The notes under the pieces were generated by a model. It was not told where the DNA came from. It saw only the letters and a list, made by a program, of their open reading frames with translations, and searched no databases. Made by a program: the position numbers and the translations under genes. A DNA stretch of 64,000 nucleotides from Zygnema cylindricum (taxonomy: Eukaryota > Streptophyta > Zygnematophyceae > Zygnematales > Zygnemataceae). Of the stretch, positions 22,401-33,410 are shown one piece after another. Each line of letters opens with the position of its first letter. Within the stretch, counting starts at the first letter, position 1. The DNA is taken from positions 62,001 to 126,000 of the forward strand of contig JBBHKE010003316.1 in the NCBI GenBank assembly GCA_037447655.1, in the 5' to 3' direction.

Positions 22401-25400
22401 GCAATCTCTCTCGCCCGGCCCACGTCTTCCCTCAGTCCTCTGTTCTCAGTCTTGGGTTTCTCAGTCCTCTCTCTCCCACTCTCCCTCTCTCTCCCTTTCT
22501 CTCTCAAACACAAAAACCAGCCAGTGTCGAGAAGATCTCAAGACACTCTCCCAACCTTTGCATCTGGAGCCGTGTTGTGGCTCAACCAGAAGTAAGCTTC
22601 GCGGAAGTCGTCGAAAATTATTCGATCTCCATTGCCTTGACGAGCCTGGAGAACGATGGAGGGAGAGGAGTAGGCCTCGGAAGTCACCCAGGTACAATGT
22701 ACGGCATAGTTCAAAAGACAGAAGAGACCACCGAGAAGTAGGAGATTGGCTCCCTCCTTCTGGAAAGGGAGGAGTTGCTCCGTGGCAGTCTGACAGAAGT
22801 CACCGACAACCGCGGGAAAATGTCAGTGAGAGTGCCGATGAAAAAGTCACCTAAAATGTCAGCGAAACAGGTCTTTGAAAATGTCAGTGAAAAACCAACG
22901 TATCAGTGAAAATGTCAGTGAAACATGTGAGCGAAAAACGCCAAAAATGTCAACGATAATTGGTCAGAGAATTGTTCAGTGAAAGCTTAGAGAAGAGGAG
23001 CGAAATTATATCAGATTATAAAAGAATGAGTGATACTACAAAACTACTTTAAAGTTTCAAACCATCATTCCATCAAATTGAGCTCAGAGAAAATGAATCA
23101 AACCTTAGCCTGGGCTCGAGCTGCACTCCCTCCCTTCACATTGACATTCTTTTCTGGAGCCTTCTCTCTCGCAAGAGATGCGAGACCCTTGAGAGTGCCC
23201 GAAGCAGCCACTCCCCCCATGAGACAGAGGGCAGGTGTCGCTACCAGAATAAGACGAACCATAATTCCCGCAAAGTACAAACTGGTGAGAGCGTAAATCA
23301 CAATAAAGACAGTCGCATCCGTAAGGCGTTTGAAGCAGAAGTACAGGCCTGTAAAATTTAGGTGGACATGAGGACATCGCCCATCACAATTAGAGTTAGT
23401 GAATTGTTAACATTAACACTTTATTAGAATGAACGACAGAAAATTGATGGGCAGTTGAATAAACAGTTCATCAACACTGATTCATGATTTCGGGTCAAAA
23501 AGACACTCACTCGAAGTAGAGTAATTAAGGATGAAGTTCCATCAGACGGAAAGTGAGAGGTTGTTTACAGAAATACGGACCTCTCCGTACTACGCTGTAC
23601 CACCTATTTTGATTTTATCCGCAAAACAACGTTATAGGGAATCTTGCCAATATTCTCCAAAGGTCCGGGAGGTAACAATGACCGTTGGATATCCATCCGC
23701 GAGGCATTTGTTTCAATTTTTTCCGTAATTGACAGAGGTGGGTTGTCAATTACAGAAATCGAAGAGTCGCGACACGTTGGATGATAAAGATACGTGTCAC
23801 GATGGACTACCACGGGAAATCTCAAAATTTGCACATAATATGTACCTTCGACCAAAGTGGACGCGAGTCCACCAAAATCCAACCGAAATCCAAAAGTTAT
23901 TTCGTAACGCTCTTTCGCCACGCTATTTCTGGCAGCGCTCTTTTGTCACGCAAAAAAACAGGAACCCTAAAAATTGAGCTGGTGTAGAAGACAAGCGCCT
24001 GCAAAGAATACAGGAGTCCTGTCGTACAATGACTCAGGTACGCATATACATGGTACGCAAATGAAGATTTTAAGTTAATTGGTCGGTGTGAAAAATCTAT
24101 GACGATCTTCAATTTCCGATCTTAACTTACGTGGTACCACTCAATTTAGAACACGGGGTGAACACGTGGTTTACGGGCTCTACGTGATGGAACATCGTCC
24201 AAAATATATGGAACATTGTCCAAAATATAACAGCCAGTAATGTTGGTCGTACAATTCCAGAATTTCCTGATGGAACTTCACCCTAGCTCTCATAGAGATG
24301 GGCAGTGTAGTGAATCACTGGAAACAGTGTGGATAGAGGTAGAGAAATTACTGAGATGTTATGGCAAGTGAATTCACACTGAAATTGGGCTACGTTTTTC
24401 AGATCAGATGCATTAGCATCATGTGCTCTCTCATGGTTTGCTGCAAATTATTCATAGTAAACTACCTTGAAAACACCATTTGCTACAGTTGGTTCAAAAA
24501 AGCCATGTACCACACCAATTGTCGAGACAGGAAAATCATTGTTCCAAAATGCAGAAGAGCCAAATTATACGGTTATGATTCAAATTTTAGTTGCGGAAAA
24601 GGGCGAAAAAGGATCAACATGCATAAAATACCCACAAACAACTTAATGGTACAAACACAGTCACGAACTGGAGACCAGACCGAGACATTAAACTGTTGAA
24701 ACAGATGAAACAGAGCAAAACAGATGAACAAATTAAACAGATGTTCATACTAGACATTAAACATTTCCAACGTTCATTAAACAGATGTCAAGAATGATTC
24801 CTGATAAGCCATCAGGAAAGATGAAGATTGGAAAGTGCAGACCTTTCTACGGCAATTAATGAAACCATAAGCCTTGGTTTCATCATCCCTAACTAACTCA
24901 GGGTTCCCCGCAGAATTAGGAAAAGGGGAACTATGGTTTTTACCTGCAGGGAAGAGAATGAGCAAAATGTGGAAATCAAAAAAGAATGAGCTCCATGTGG
25001 TGGGCTGATGCTCTGACACAGAAGCGATAATGGGAATATGGTCCTTAGCATAAGTAGGATCAAGAAGTGAATAAAAACGTCCCGTCCACGGCGAGATATA
25101 ACCTGCCACAAAACCAGGATTCAGGCTCTATCGTCAAAATACCAAAAAGATCAGAAAAAGGACTCCAGCTGAAACCCGGAAACACGGCAGAAACTAAGGA
25201 AACCTCCGAAAACTGGGAAAAGAACAAAATACAGGAAAAGACAGAGGAGAGAGAGGAGAACCTGTGGCCATGCCCACAACAAGGGCTAGGCCTCCCACTC
25301 CTGCGGCTGAGAAGACAGTGACTCGCAAAAAAGTGCGAAACATTTTAGGGTCCACCAATTTATGTTTCACCCAATCCACGAAGAAGAAAACCTGCAAAGT

Positions 25401-26809
25401 ACACCGCCAATCATTATTAGCATTAATAACTGTTATTCGGTGCAGTTTTTTTTTGCCCTCTGACCACAAAATAATGTCAGTAGTTATAAATGTTTTTGTT
25501 CTTAGCGTTAATAACAGTTATTCAGTGCAGTTCCTTTTTTTCTTTTGACCTCTGACCACAGAGAATAATGCCAATAATACTCGATGTTTTTTGTCTTAAT
25601 GCTAATTCTTTAAACCGTTCAAAAACAGCCACAGGGTTAATGACACCCACATAAACCCCGGGCTAATAATTTCTTTACTCTAATAACGATTCACGGTGGA
25701 TATACGACATCAATCCCCCCTGTCAGTATAGCATAGACTAACTAAGAAATTGTCCTCAAGAAGAGATAGTCGAATACTCTGTTTTATTCCTGTGTGTAAA
25801 GTTAAGTTGTAGAATTTTTTCTACTGCCGGCAAAGTTCTGAACCCTGAACCTGGAAAGAGTTTTTAGACTTTCGACTAAAAAGCCTTAAAAGACCCTAAG
25901 TCAGGAGAGAAAAACTGAGACTGAAAGGACGATAATGCTTCTCACCTGAATGAGAAGAAAGACCCCCAAAGCTCCCATGTGTTCTCCGGACTGGATATGT
26001 TGAAATCCGATAAAACGAATCTGCATGGCCATAAGCATTCCCAGAAGGTACAGCGTATTGTAGGCCACATAGAGCCGTCCCGTATAACGGCCTGTCAGAA
26101 GCAACACCAGCACATAAATAGGCACCAGATTGATGATAAAGATGTAACCTCCCCAGGACGACGCCATGTAAAAGTACGCGAAAGCCGATCCGACCGCCCA
26201 AGCCAATGATCCAGTATTCACTGCTTTAATGAAGAGGTAGAATGTGAGCAATAAGGCAAATATCGCCACTCCCTCGTAGTCATAGGATCCGGCGACAGAT
26301 CGAGAGATATACCCGGGACAAATGGCGATAAAGGCGGCAGCGAGAAGGCCGGTACCGGAATCGCGAATCTCCTTCCCAAAAAAGTACGCAACCAGTGTGG
26401 TATTGGAGGCGAAAAAACATGGAGTAAGCACGCAGACATCTCGAATATGAACCATGAGGGAGAAAGCGTGAAGAAGGAAGTATTCAGCAGCAGCCGTCAC
26501 CATGAGTCCAGGGTAAAGTGTACCACCAATGATACGGCCGAGAGGATACCAGCTTTCATGGTCGAACCAGTTCCAAAACTCGTAGAAACCTTTTTCAACA
26601 AGGTAGAGTGTGGTGCGGTAGTTGAAGTAAGGATCAAATTCATGGATGACGGATTCGTAACGTAGGACGGAGAAGAGACGAGTGACGAAGGCGAGGATGT
26701 AGATGAGGAGGAGAGTGGCTACTCGGATGAGGAGCTCCTGTTGTTTTGGGGTGAGCCTCAAGGCAGCCAAGGCCGCCTCTAGCGGTTTGGTGGCAGCCAA
26801 GGCGGCCAT
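19435..26809 (-). CDS. STT3: Oligosaccharyltransferase catalytic subunit STT3
   Basis: STT3 transfers the dolichol-linked glycan to Asn in the ER lumen. Nine coding exons (minus): 26809-25946, 25391-25262, 25102-24944, 23348-23104, 22789-22556, 22398-22178, 21821-21700, 20493-20453 and 19564-19435, about 715 residues. Seen: the N-terminal EFDPYFNYR loop, many membrane spans, the [10 protein letters not shown] motif, the lumenal WWDYGYQ catalytic signature, DNNTWNNTH, the DKDGAPRML region, and the C-terminal [18 protein letters not shown]. The wording is closest to plant STT3. Exons 1-6 are clean. In exon 7 the frame slips by 1 nt near 21753 between NK and DYRVDK. In exon 8 an in-frame TAA follows YYRF and the frame is again 1 nt short before exon 9. 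Both slips sit at G-runs and would be cured by one G. A 5'-UTR acceptor lies 5 bases before the ATG. Confidence 0.95.
19500..19855 (-). repeat. Three copies of the STT3 exon 9 5' edge
   Basis: The acceptor plus the first exon 9 codons (on the plus strand TTCCGATCTCGACCTGACG then GATCCCACCTGGAAAAAGAC) recur as decayed copies at about 19617-19660 and 19799-19850. Each is preceded by an AAAACCTAATATxCACAAA spacer. The two extra copies lie in intron 8 and keep a CAG-like end. AAAAAGAC simple repeats separate the copies. Confidence 0.85.
20577..21302. mobile_element. PIF/Harbinger-like MITE, family C
   Basis: The right end CGCTGATGGAATATTACCCTTA matches the family C terminus in inverse orientation. 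The left end near 20577 (CTTGTCCATCAGCG) is more diverged. The interior has an inverted pair, CATCCAGTTTGTGG and CCACAAACTGGACGGATTG, like the central palindromes of other copies. It lies in STT3 intron 7 and carries a TAA/TAG triplet microsatellite near 21177. Confidence 0.55.
22818..22985 (-). repeat. Repeated CACTGACATTTT motif in STT3 intron 4
   Basis: On the gene strand the motif TTTCACTGACATTTT and close variants occur about six times just upstream of the exon 5 acceptor (22790). The core CTGAC fits the branch-site consensus CTRAY. The intron therefore carries a small array of possible branch points. Confidence 0.65.
23530..24284. mobile_element. PIF/Harbinger-like MITE, family C
   Basis: The ends are GGATGAAGTTCCATCAG and CTGATGGAACTTCACCC, near-perfect inverse repeats. 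TAA precedes the left end and TAG follows the right. An internal inverted pair lies around GATGGxxATCCAACG. It lies wholly inside STT3 intron 3 and encodes nothing recognisable. Confidence 0.7.
25400..25700. mobile_element. Tc1/mariner-like MITE, family A, beside an STT3 acceptor
   Basis: The left end TACACCGCCAATCATTATTAG and right end TAATAACGATTCACGGTGGA are diverged inverted repeats. An internal partial duplication contains CAGTTATTCxGTGCAG twice. It lies in STT3 intron 1, and its left border is only about 8 bases from the AG of the exon 2 acceptor. Confidence 0.7.
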
Positions 26810-26813
26810 TCCG

Positions 26814-27108
26814 AACCTGAAACAGACAACAATGCGTTTTTTAGAATTGTTTGCTTCAACAATTTTTGGTGATATAAGTGTTGCAATGACTGCAGTTGGT
26901 ACGATTATATGATAGAACCTGGACGAGACAACAAAGCAGTTTTTTGAGGTTTTTATGTTGTTTGCGTTGACAATTTTTCATGGATAAGTGTTCCAATGAA
27001 TGTAGTTAGTACGGAAATCAAGATCACTGCCCTTGTCTAAAGACGAATTTGAAACAGACAGCATTGGACTTTTTAGGGTTGTTTGCATTGATAAGTGTTG
27101 CAGACAAT
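26814..27108 (-). repeat. Three tandem copies at the STT3 5'-UTR acceptor
   Basis: On the plus strand, units starting GAACCTGAAACAGACAAC, GAACCTGGACGAGACAAC and GAATTTGAAACAGACAGC begin near 26814, 26917 and 27048. Each continues with the GTTTGC-TTGACAATTTT and ATAAGTGTTGCA blocks. The first unit ends at the TTTCAG acceptor just before the STT3 ATG. The duplications start at an acceptor and extend into the 5'-UTR intron. Confidence 0.8.
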
Positions 27109-27329
27109 CACAATAACTGCTTATAAATGGTTGTTACAATTCCAGTTATTATTAACCGTCTTCATGACGGTCATTACAGTTTTGCCAACAGTACTTTTAT
27201 CCGTCATATTAATCATGCTCACATTGAATCATAACTTAAAGAGAGAAATGGGACAGGTAAGAGAAGCGATAGGGTCCGGAAGCATAAACAGAAAATAGTG
27301 GGCAGGAGAAATGATGAAAGATAACTGCA

Positions 27330-27535
27330 CAATAAATCCCTATTAACGTTAATAACACTAATTTCTTCCCGACATTTTTTTGCTCTCTAAACACAATAGC
27401 GTTATTAAAACAAACTGTGTTTTTTCTTCATTTTTGCGGTTCACAATCAGCAACGTCATTTGGACTGGAAATAGAATATTAACGCTAAACTGTCCTCGTA
27501 GTATTTCTTAATGCTAATAGCAATCAACAATGTAG
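27330..27535. mobile_element. Eroded family A MITE
   Basis: CTATTAACGTTAATAACACTA at the left and TTAATGCTAATAGCAATCAACAATGTA at the right are decayed family A ends. The interior has the family's TTTTTTTGCTCTCTAAACAC block. It is non-coding. Confidence 0.5.
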
Positions 27536-28264
27536 TTATTGGCACACAGGAAAAGGTTTGGGAAAGTTGTAAACCAACGAGCACTATATTTTAAGAAGCA
27601 TAGGCAGTTGATCCGTAGATACTGTGGACCAGACATGCTTTCTATACCTGGAAAAAGTGACCACAGTTTTCTCTAAGCTCAATTTATCCTTGCAGTCACA
27701 AACGGCCCCGTAAGCAAAAGAATAAACACACAGATCCCTTCTCAGCAGCAAACCAGGTCACAGTGCCTGTAACTAGCTTAAATAGGGCTAGCATGGAAAA
27801 ACCCAAGAACAATCACAGTTCTGAGTATGAGGCGATAAAAACGAAAACAATTGTGCATAAATTAAATCCGAGACCTTGAATCGTCCAGTTCAACTTTGGA
27901 CCTTTTGTACGGTTAAAAAAAATGTGAACGGTGTGGAAATCAGTAATTCATTGACAGCCAAAGTACATTTGGTACAGTCACAAAAATGAGAACAGCGTAT
28001 AATTAGGTGATTTAACTGACAACCGGAGTAAATTCTTACCCTGGACTTCACTTAGCTTCAGTCCAGCCACTCAAAGCTCAAACCTCAACTGGCCAACTAT
28101 TTCCCGCCCTCCCCCTCTCTTTCTCTCTCCCTCTCGCTCAATGGGAACCAAAGAGAACGAAAAAGAAATGATATGGAAATCAATGATTTCTGTAGGAAGG
28201 AAACGAAATTTGTGTTCTTTTGTTCAGGAACAATTCAAAAATGTGTTCTCAAGAGGAGTACGCT

Positions 28265-28462
28265 GCCCAACGATACTAGTGTTAATGACATTCAGTCAGT
28301 CGTGATTTTTCCTGGTCAAAGATCACAAAATAGTGTTTTTATCACTATGCGAGGGAGTGGACCAAAACCGATCATGTGTCCCTGTCCTAAATTAGTCTTA
28401 CAAATTACATTTTCGCTTTAAAACTCATAATTCCTTCACAATAATAGCGATGAGGAGTGCCC
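28265..28462. mobile_element. Eroded MITE, family A-prime
   Basis: It shares AAAATAGTGTTxxTxxCACTAT, GAGTGGACC and a right end AATAATAGCGATGAGGAGTG with the copies at 3776-3977 and about 14940-15101. The terminal repeats are decayed. Confidence 0.45.
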
Positions 28463-28639
28463 ATTACATGCATTTAAGGAGCAAATTAGGAAATCTGAAA
28501 AAAATAAAAAAAATTATAATAATAATGGCAAAAATACTCGAAAAGATGAATACATTGTTGACTTTAACTCCATACATATTCCTGAGCCAAAAAGACAAAT
28601 GTAAACCCTAATTTCACCAAAACAAGACAATTGCCCAAG

Positions 28640-29071
28640 CGATTAAGGCATGGGAGAGAACGAAAAGAGACTGACATATGGGAGAGTTAGAGAGGCAGGG
28701 GTTAGGGAATAGTGGGGAAAGAGGAGGGCGGGGGACAGAAATGGGGGATAGTAGGAGTAGAGGGAGAGAATGGACGGAATGGGGAAGGGAATAGGTTGAA
28801 AACTAGCAGAAAGGGAGAGAATGAAAGAGAAAAAGAGAAATGGGGATGCGAGTCATGACAGAGTGAAGAGATTTAGTGAAAGAGATATACAAGGGAGAGA
28901 AATGGAGAGGCAAGCATGTAAGAGAGAAAGGTGAGGAGGAGAGAGATACGCAAGAGAGGAAGTCAAGCACAGAATGAGCGAGGCAGGAGAGAGGTGAGAA
29001 TGTAGGGAAGAGAAGTGAGGGGGAGAGAGAGAGAGAGAGATAGATAGATAGAGAAAGAGAGAGAGAGAAAA

Positions 29072-29105
<34 letters not shown>

Positions 29106-29245
29106 GAGAGAAAGGATTGGCAACAAAAAATTGAGGGAGAGAGTGATTCAGCGAAAAGACGAGGGAGGAGGGAAGAGGGAGGAGGGAGGAGGGAGGAAGG
29201 AGAGGGGAGGAGGGCGGAGAGAGAAGAGAGGGAGAGGGGATCTAT
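28640..29245. repeat. GA-rich purine tract
   Basis: Six hundred bases of mostly A and G on the plus strand, with pure GAGA runs near 29020-29110 and GGAGGGA repeats near 29160-29215. Serine/leucine-rich frames on the minus strand are artefacts of the composition. Confidence 0.85.
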
Positions 29246-29269
29246 AAGGGGGCAAAGAGAAGAAAAAAC

Positions 29270-29670
29270 ATGGTTTTCTCACCTGAGCTAACGATCTGTA
29301 GAAAAGGTCTGCAGAAAAGGTTTGCGGCTCCACCCGTTGATAGGGGAGAGAGAGAGAGAGATATAAAAAAGAGAGAAAGATGGAGATAGAGATAAAGGGT
29401 AGAGAGGCTGCACCCCTTGATAGGGGAGAGAGAGAGAGATATAAAAGAGAGAGAAAGATGGAGATAGGGATAACGGGTAGAGAGGGGGGCAGTGAAAGTA
29501 ATAGACGTGCGAGAAAGGGCAAAAAAACAAAAATTGTTGTAAAAGAAACCACTTGTCCAATTCGAACTTTAAAAAGTTAGGGTTGCGAGTAGAATGAGAG
29601 AGTGACGCATGTGCCAGCGTAAAAACTTTTGTTATTGTTCGTTTTTTGTTTTTCGTTTTTTTTTTTTTTG
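29270..29670. repeat. Dispersed repeat G, copy 1
   Basis: It aligns with 40090-40385 over blocks ACGATCTxTAGAAAAGGTCTG, GATAGGGGAGAGAGAGAGA, AACTTGTCCAAT, AACTTTAAAAAGTTAGGGTT and AGAGTGACGCATGTGCCAGC. On the minus strand both copies read DLFYRSxAQ directly before a GT donor-like sequence. This could mark the first exon of a small dispersed gene-like unit. No product is recognised. Confidence 0.65.
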
Positions 29671-29766
29671 CCCTATATTAGTATATTATATTGTTGTTGT
29701 CGGACGATTACAGTACGGTAATGTAGTCAACGGGAAGAAAAAAATATTTTGTCATTTTTTTCAAAT

Positions 29767-30329
29767 TACACCGTGAATCGTTATTAGCGTTGAGAAATAA
29801 TTAGCGTTAGTAACACTAACTACGGTTTTCATTTTTTTTGAAAAAAATGTTTAATACTAATTGATCATTAATTATTATTTTTCGGTACGACAAATCTGCC
29901 ATCAGGATCGTCACAATAAAATAGGTAAAAGTACAAAATCTAACAAATCGTACACTGTCGCGTCCTTAGACTCTAATTTTTTCATAATTCTATTTTGGGT
30001 GTTCAAGCGAATAATTATTACTCCACAACAAATCTCTACACTAAAATAGGTACAATCTTATTATGTCTCTTATTCTGAGCGTAGTTTTACATGCGATCGC
30101 GATTATTTTAATCCATGTTTCGTACTGTTTTACTTAGCAAAGTACCATTTTGTACGGAGTGAAACGTCAGTACATCACATTATTCAATAATATCATAAAT
30201 TATAATTATGAACGCTAATTCTCTAGAACCGTAATTAACGTGAAGGAAAATATAATATTATCAAATTTCTATTTCGGATTTTGGAATCAAAATTTAGAGT
30301 TCGTAACGATAATAACGATTCGCGGTGTA
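29767..30329. mobile_element. Tc1/mariner-like MITE, family A, long copy
   Basis: The termini TACACCGTGAATCGTTATTAG and GATAATAACGATTCGCGGTGTA are inverted repeats with TA borders. The 560-bp AT-rich interior has internal partial repeats of GCGTTA words. It is non-coding. Confidence 0.75.
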
Positions 30330-30461
30330 GTTTAACGCCGCGTGACATATATAAATTAGTGTTATGTATCGGTAAATTTATAATTATCGCGCGAAGTGCG
30401 GAGAATAGAGTTTACGATGTCCTTACGTATTTATATTGAATTCCGTACTCTTCAATGTGTC

Positions 30462-31411
30462 CGTGAAATTTCGTGCGTTTTAATGTGAACCAACACTCTT
30501 TCAGTATGTATCGCAAATGATTACGCTTCAAATTGTTTTGTTTTGCAAACGTTAGTAAACATGGACGTACGTTAATCTATCTTGTACGTACACTTTAACG
30601 TTAGGTTTTGATTTACGTCTTAACATATCTGATTTTTAAACTTACGTCTAAATCTTACCGTTAACCCTAAATCTTACAGCCTAACCCTAAATCTTACAGC
30701 TTAACCTTAAACCTAAATCTTAGCGTTAACCCTAAATTTTACAGGTTAACCTTAAATCTTACAACTTACAACTTACAATTAATTTATTTTTGTTATAATA
30801 TTAATAATTCTATGGTTTTTTTTTTGTTTATTCATTACTATGGGTGTGGTCTCTAATTAGTCGATTTTATTTTGTTTTTATTCAATGTTCTTTTTATATT
30901 TTATTTTATATTTTAATTTCCTCTTTATCTTCTTTTTGTTCGTGAAATTTTGTGCGTTTTAATGTGAACCAACACTCTTTCAGTATGTATCGCAAATGAT
31001 TACACTTCAAATTGTTTTGTTTTGCAAACGTTAGTAAACATGGTCGTACGTTAATCTATCTTGTACGTACACTTTAACGTTAGGTTTTGATTTACGTCTT
31101 AACATATCTGATTTTTAAACTTACGTCTAAATCTTACCGTTAACCCTAAATCTTACAGCCTAACCCTAAATCTTACAGCTTAACCTTAAACCTAAATCTT
31201 AGCGTTAACCCTAAATCTTACAGGTTAACCTTAAATCTTACAACTTACAACTTACAATTAATTTATTTTTGTTATAATATTAATATTTCTATGGTTTTTT
31301 TTTTGTTTATTCATTACTATGGGTGTGGTCTCTAATTAGTCGATTTTATTTTGTTTTTATTCAATGTTCTTTTTATATTTTATTTTATATTTTAATTTCC
31401 TCTTTATCTTT
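30462..31411 (+). repeat. Nearly identical 479-bp tandem duplication with telomere-like words
   Basis: 30462-30940 and 30941-31411 match with only a handful of substitutions (for example GGACGTACG versus GGTCGTACG). Each copy holds a short array of TAACCCTAAATCTTACAG-type units near 30657-30770 and 31136-31250. The second copy runs into T-rich sequence where the first runs back into CGTGAAATT. Confidence 0.9.
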
Positions 31412-31559
31412 TTCTTTTTTCTTTTTTTTTTATCTCTTTTTATCTTTTAAATGTTTCCTTATCGTTTTGTATCCCCGTTCTTTTTTTTTTCTTTTTTTTC
31501 ATTTCATTTTTTATTTTTTTCCATAACTTTTTTTTTAGTTCCTTTCTTTTACATTTTGG

Positions 31560-32489
31560 TGATCTTCATAATTATTATTTTAAAAATTGGATGTATTTTT
31601 TTTATACTTCTGCAAAAATTTTTGAATGATATTGTTTTCTCTAAGGTTTTCACCCCCCCTCTTTTTATGGCTAATTGTGTTTTGAATGATTATTGTATAA
31701 CTATTATATTTGTTCTTTTTTAATAGTCCAATAAACTCATCAGGTGTAATATGTACATTCGGATGCGTTTGTCCACTCCAAAAAAAATCATCCTGATTTA
31801 AACCACATTGATAAATTAATGTTATGTTTGGGTTACGTTGTTTTAACGAATCTTTGATGATCCGTTCTCTATACGAATCATTATATAGTGAGTGGGTTTT
31901 ATTATTCTTTATCACATTAACTATATCATGGAGGAATTCTTATTTTACTCTATCACACTCACTATATGATGGAGGAATTATTATTTTATTCTTACATAGC
32001 CATCAACTTCCAAATAACAAAATTTAAGACAGATTGCAAATGCGAGCCCTCACACAATATAAGGTAAAATTTGCAAATTTCCCTTAAGTCAGTAAAACAT
32101 GGAAAAAAAATATGAATAATTAATATATATATACATATATATAATATTTTATATTTTCCATTTTCATATTTATGTATACTTTTTTGTTATATATATATAT
32201 ATTTAACCTTTATTTTTTCCTTTTCATATATTTGTATTTTTTTTAATGATTTTTGGCGTAAGGGAATTATCCAAATTTTACTTAATATTGTTTCAAGGCT
32301 TGCATTTGCAAATTGTCAAAAATGTATCATCATTTTCTAAATATGCAAACTTTTGACAGAATTTCGAGCCCTAAAACAATACAACGTAAAATTTGCGAAT
32401 TTCCCTTAAGCCAATAAAACATTGAAAAAACAAAAAAGTATCCATTTCTGTTATTTTCTATTTTTTTTTCAATATGTATATTTTTTCTC

Positions 32490-32527
<38 letters not shown>

Positions 32528-32893
32528 TTATATATGTATATAAATGTATATATACATGTATATATACATATATATAGACATGTATATATACATATGCATA
32601 CAGATATATAGACAAATATATAAACATACATATATATATACATATATATACATATATATATATGCATATATATACATATATATACATATTTATATACATA
32701 TATATACATATATATATACATACATATATACATACATATATACATACATATATACATACATATATACATACATATATACATACATATATATGCATATATA
32801 CATACATATATACATACATATATACATACATATATACATACATATATACATACATATATACATACATATATACATGCATATATACATACATAT

Positions 32894-32925
<32 letters not shown>

Positions 32926-33410
32926 TACTGTTTTTTTGGTGTTAGAGAATTTTCTAAATTTTACGTGGTATTGTCTAAAAGCTCGCAATTGCAAATTGTC
33001 AAGAATTTGCTTATTTATAAGATAATGATAGCAATGTACGAATAAATAAAAAATCCCCCAACTACATAACGAGTCAGATAGAGAATGGATCATCAAAGAT
33101 TCATTAAAACACTATAACTTAAAACAACATTTGTTTATCAATGTGGTTTGAATCGATATGTAAAATTTTAGAGTTGAAAAGAGCACCCAAATACAAATAT
33201 TGTACCTGATAAAGTTTTTGGATTAGTAGAGAATCACAAAGATAAGAGCTATACCATACTTATACAATAGGTGAAAAGACTCGAAAATGCATACAAAACA
33301 CATTTAGTCATAAATGAAAGAGGGAAAAAAACCTTAAAAAAAACAATATCATTCAAAAACTTTTACAAGGGTAAAAAAAAAACACATCAAATTTTATAAA
33401 GAATTATCAT
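31560..33410. repeat. Nested inverted repeats in an AT-rich island
   Basis: Outer arms: about 31560-31960 and 33060-33410 are inverted copies (shared AACAATATCATTCAAAAA and ATCAAAGATTC blocks). Inside are two smaller foldbacks. The first has arms near 32030-32100 and 32258-32320. The second has arms near 32355-32425 and 32937-33003. Both are built on AATTTGCAAATTTCCCTTA, GTAAAATTTG and TTGCAAATTGTC. The minus frame at 31580-31915 and its decayed partner at 33070-33200 may be remnants of a coding arm. Confidence 0.65.
32490..32930. repeat. TATACATACA microsatellite
   Basis: A long alternating purine-pyrimidine array of TA and TATACATACA units forms the loop of the second foldback. It could adopt cruciform or Z-like structure. 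The Tyr-Ile-Cys and Tyr-Ile-Tyr frames on both strands are pure repeat artefacts. Confidence 0.95.

Noticed and set aside
32490-33096. 135- to 200-codon Tyr/Ile/Cys ORFs on both strands
   Set aside because: They translate a TATACATACA microsatellite in several registers.
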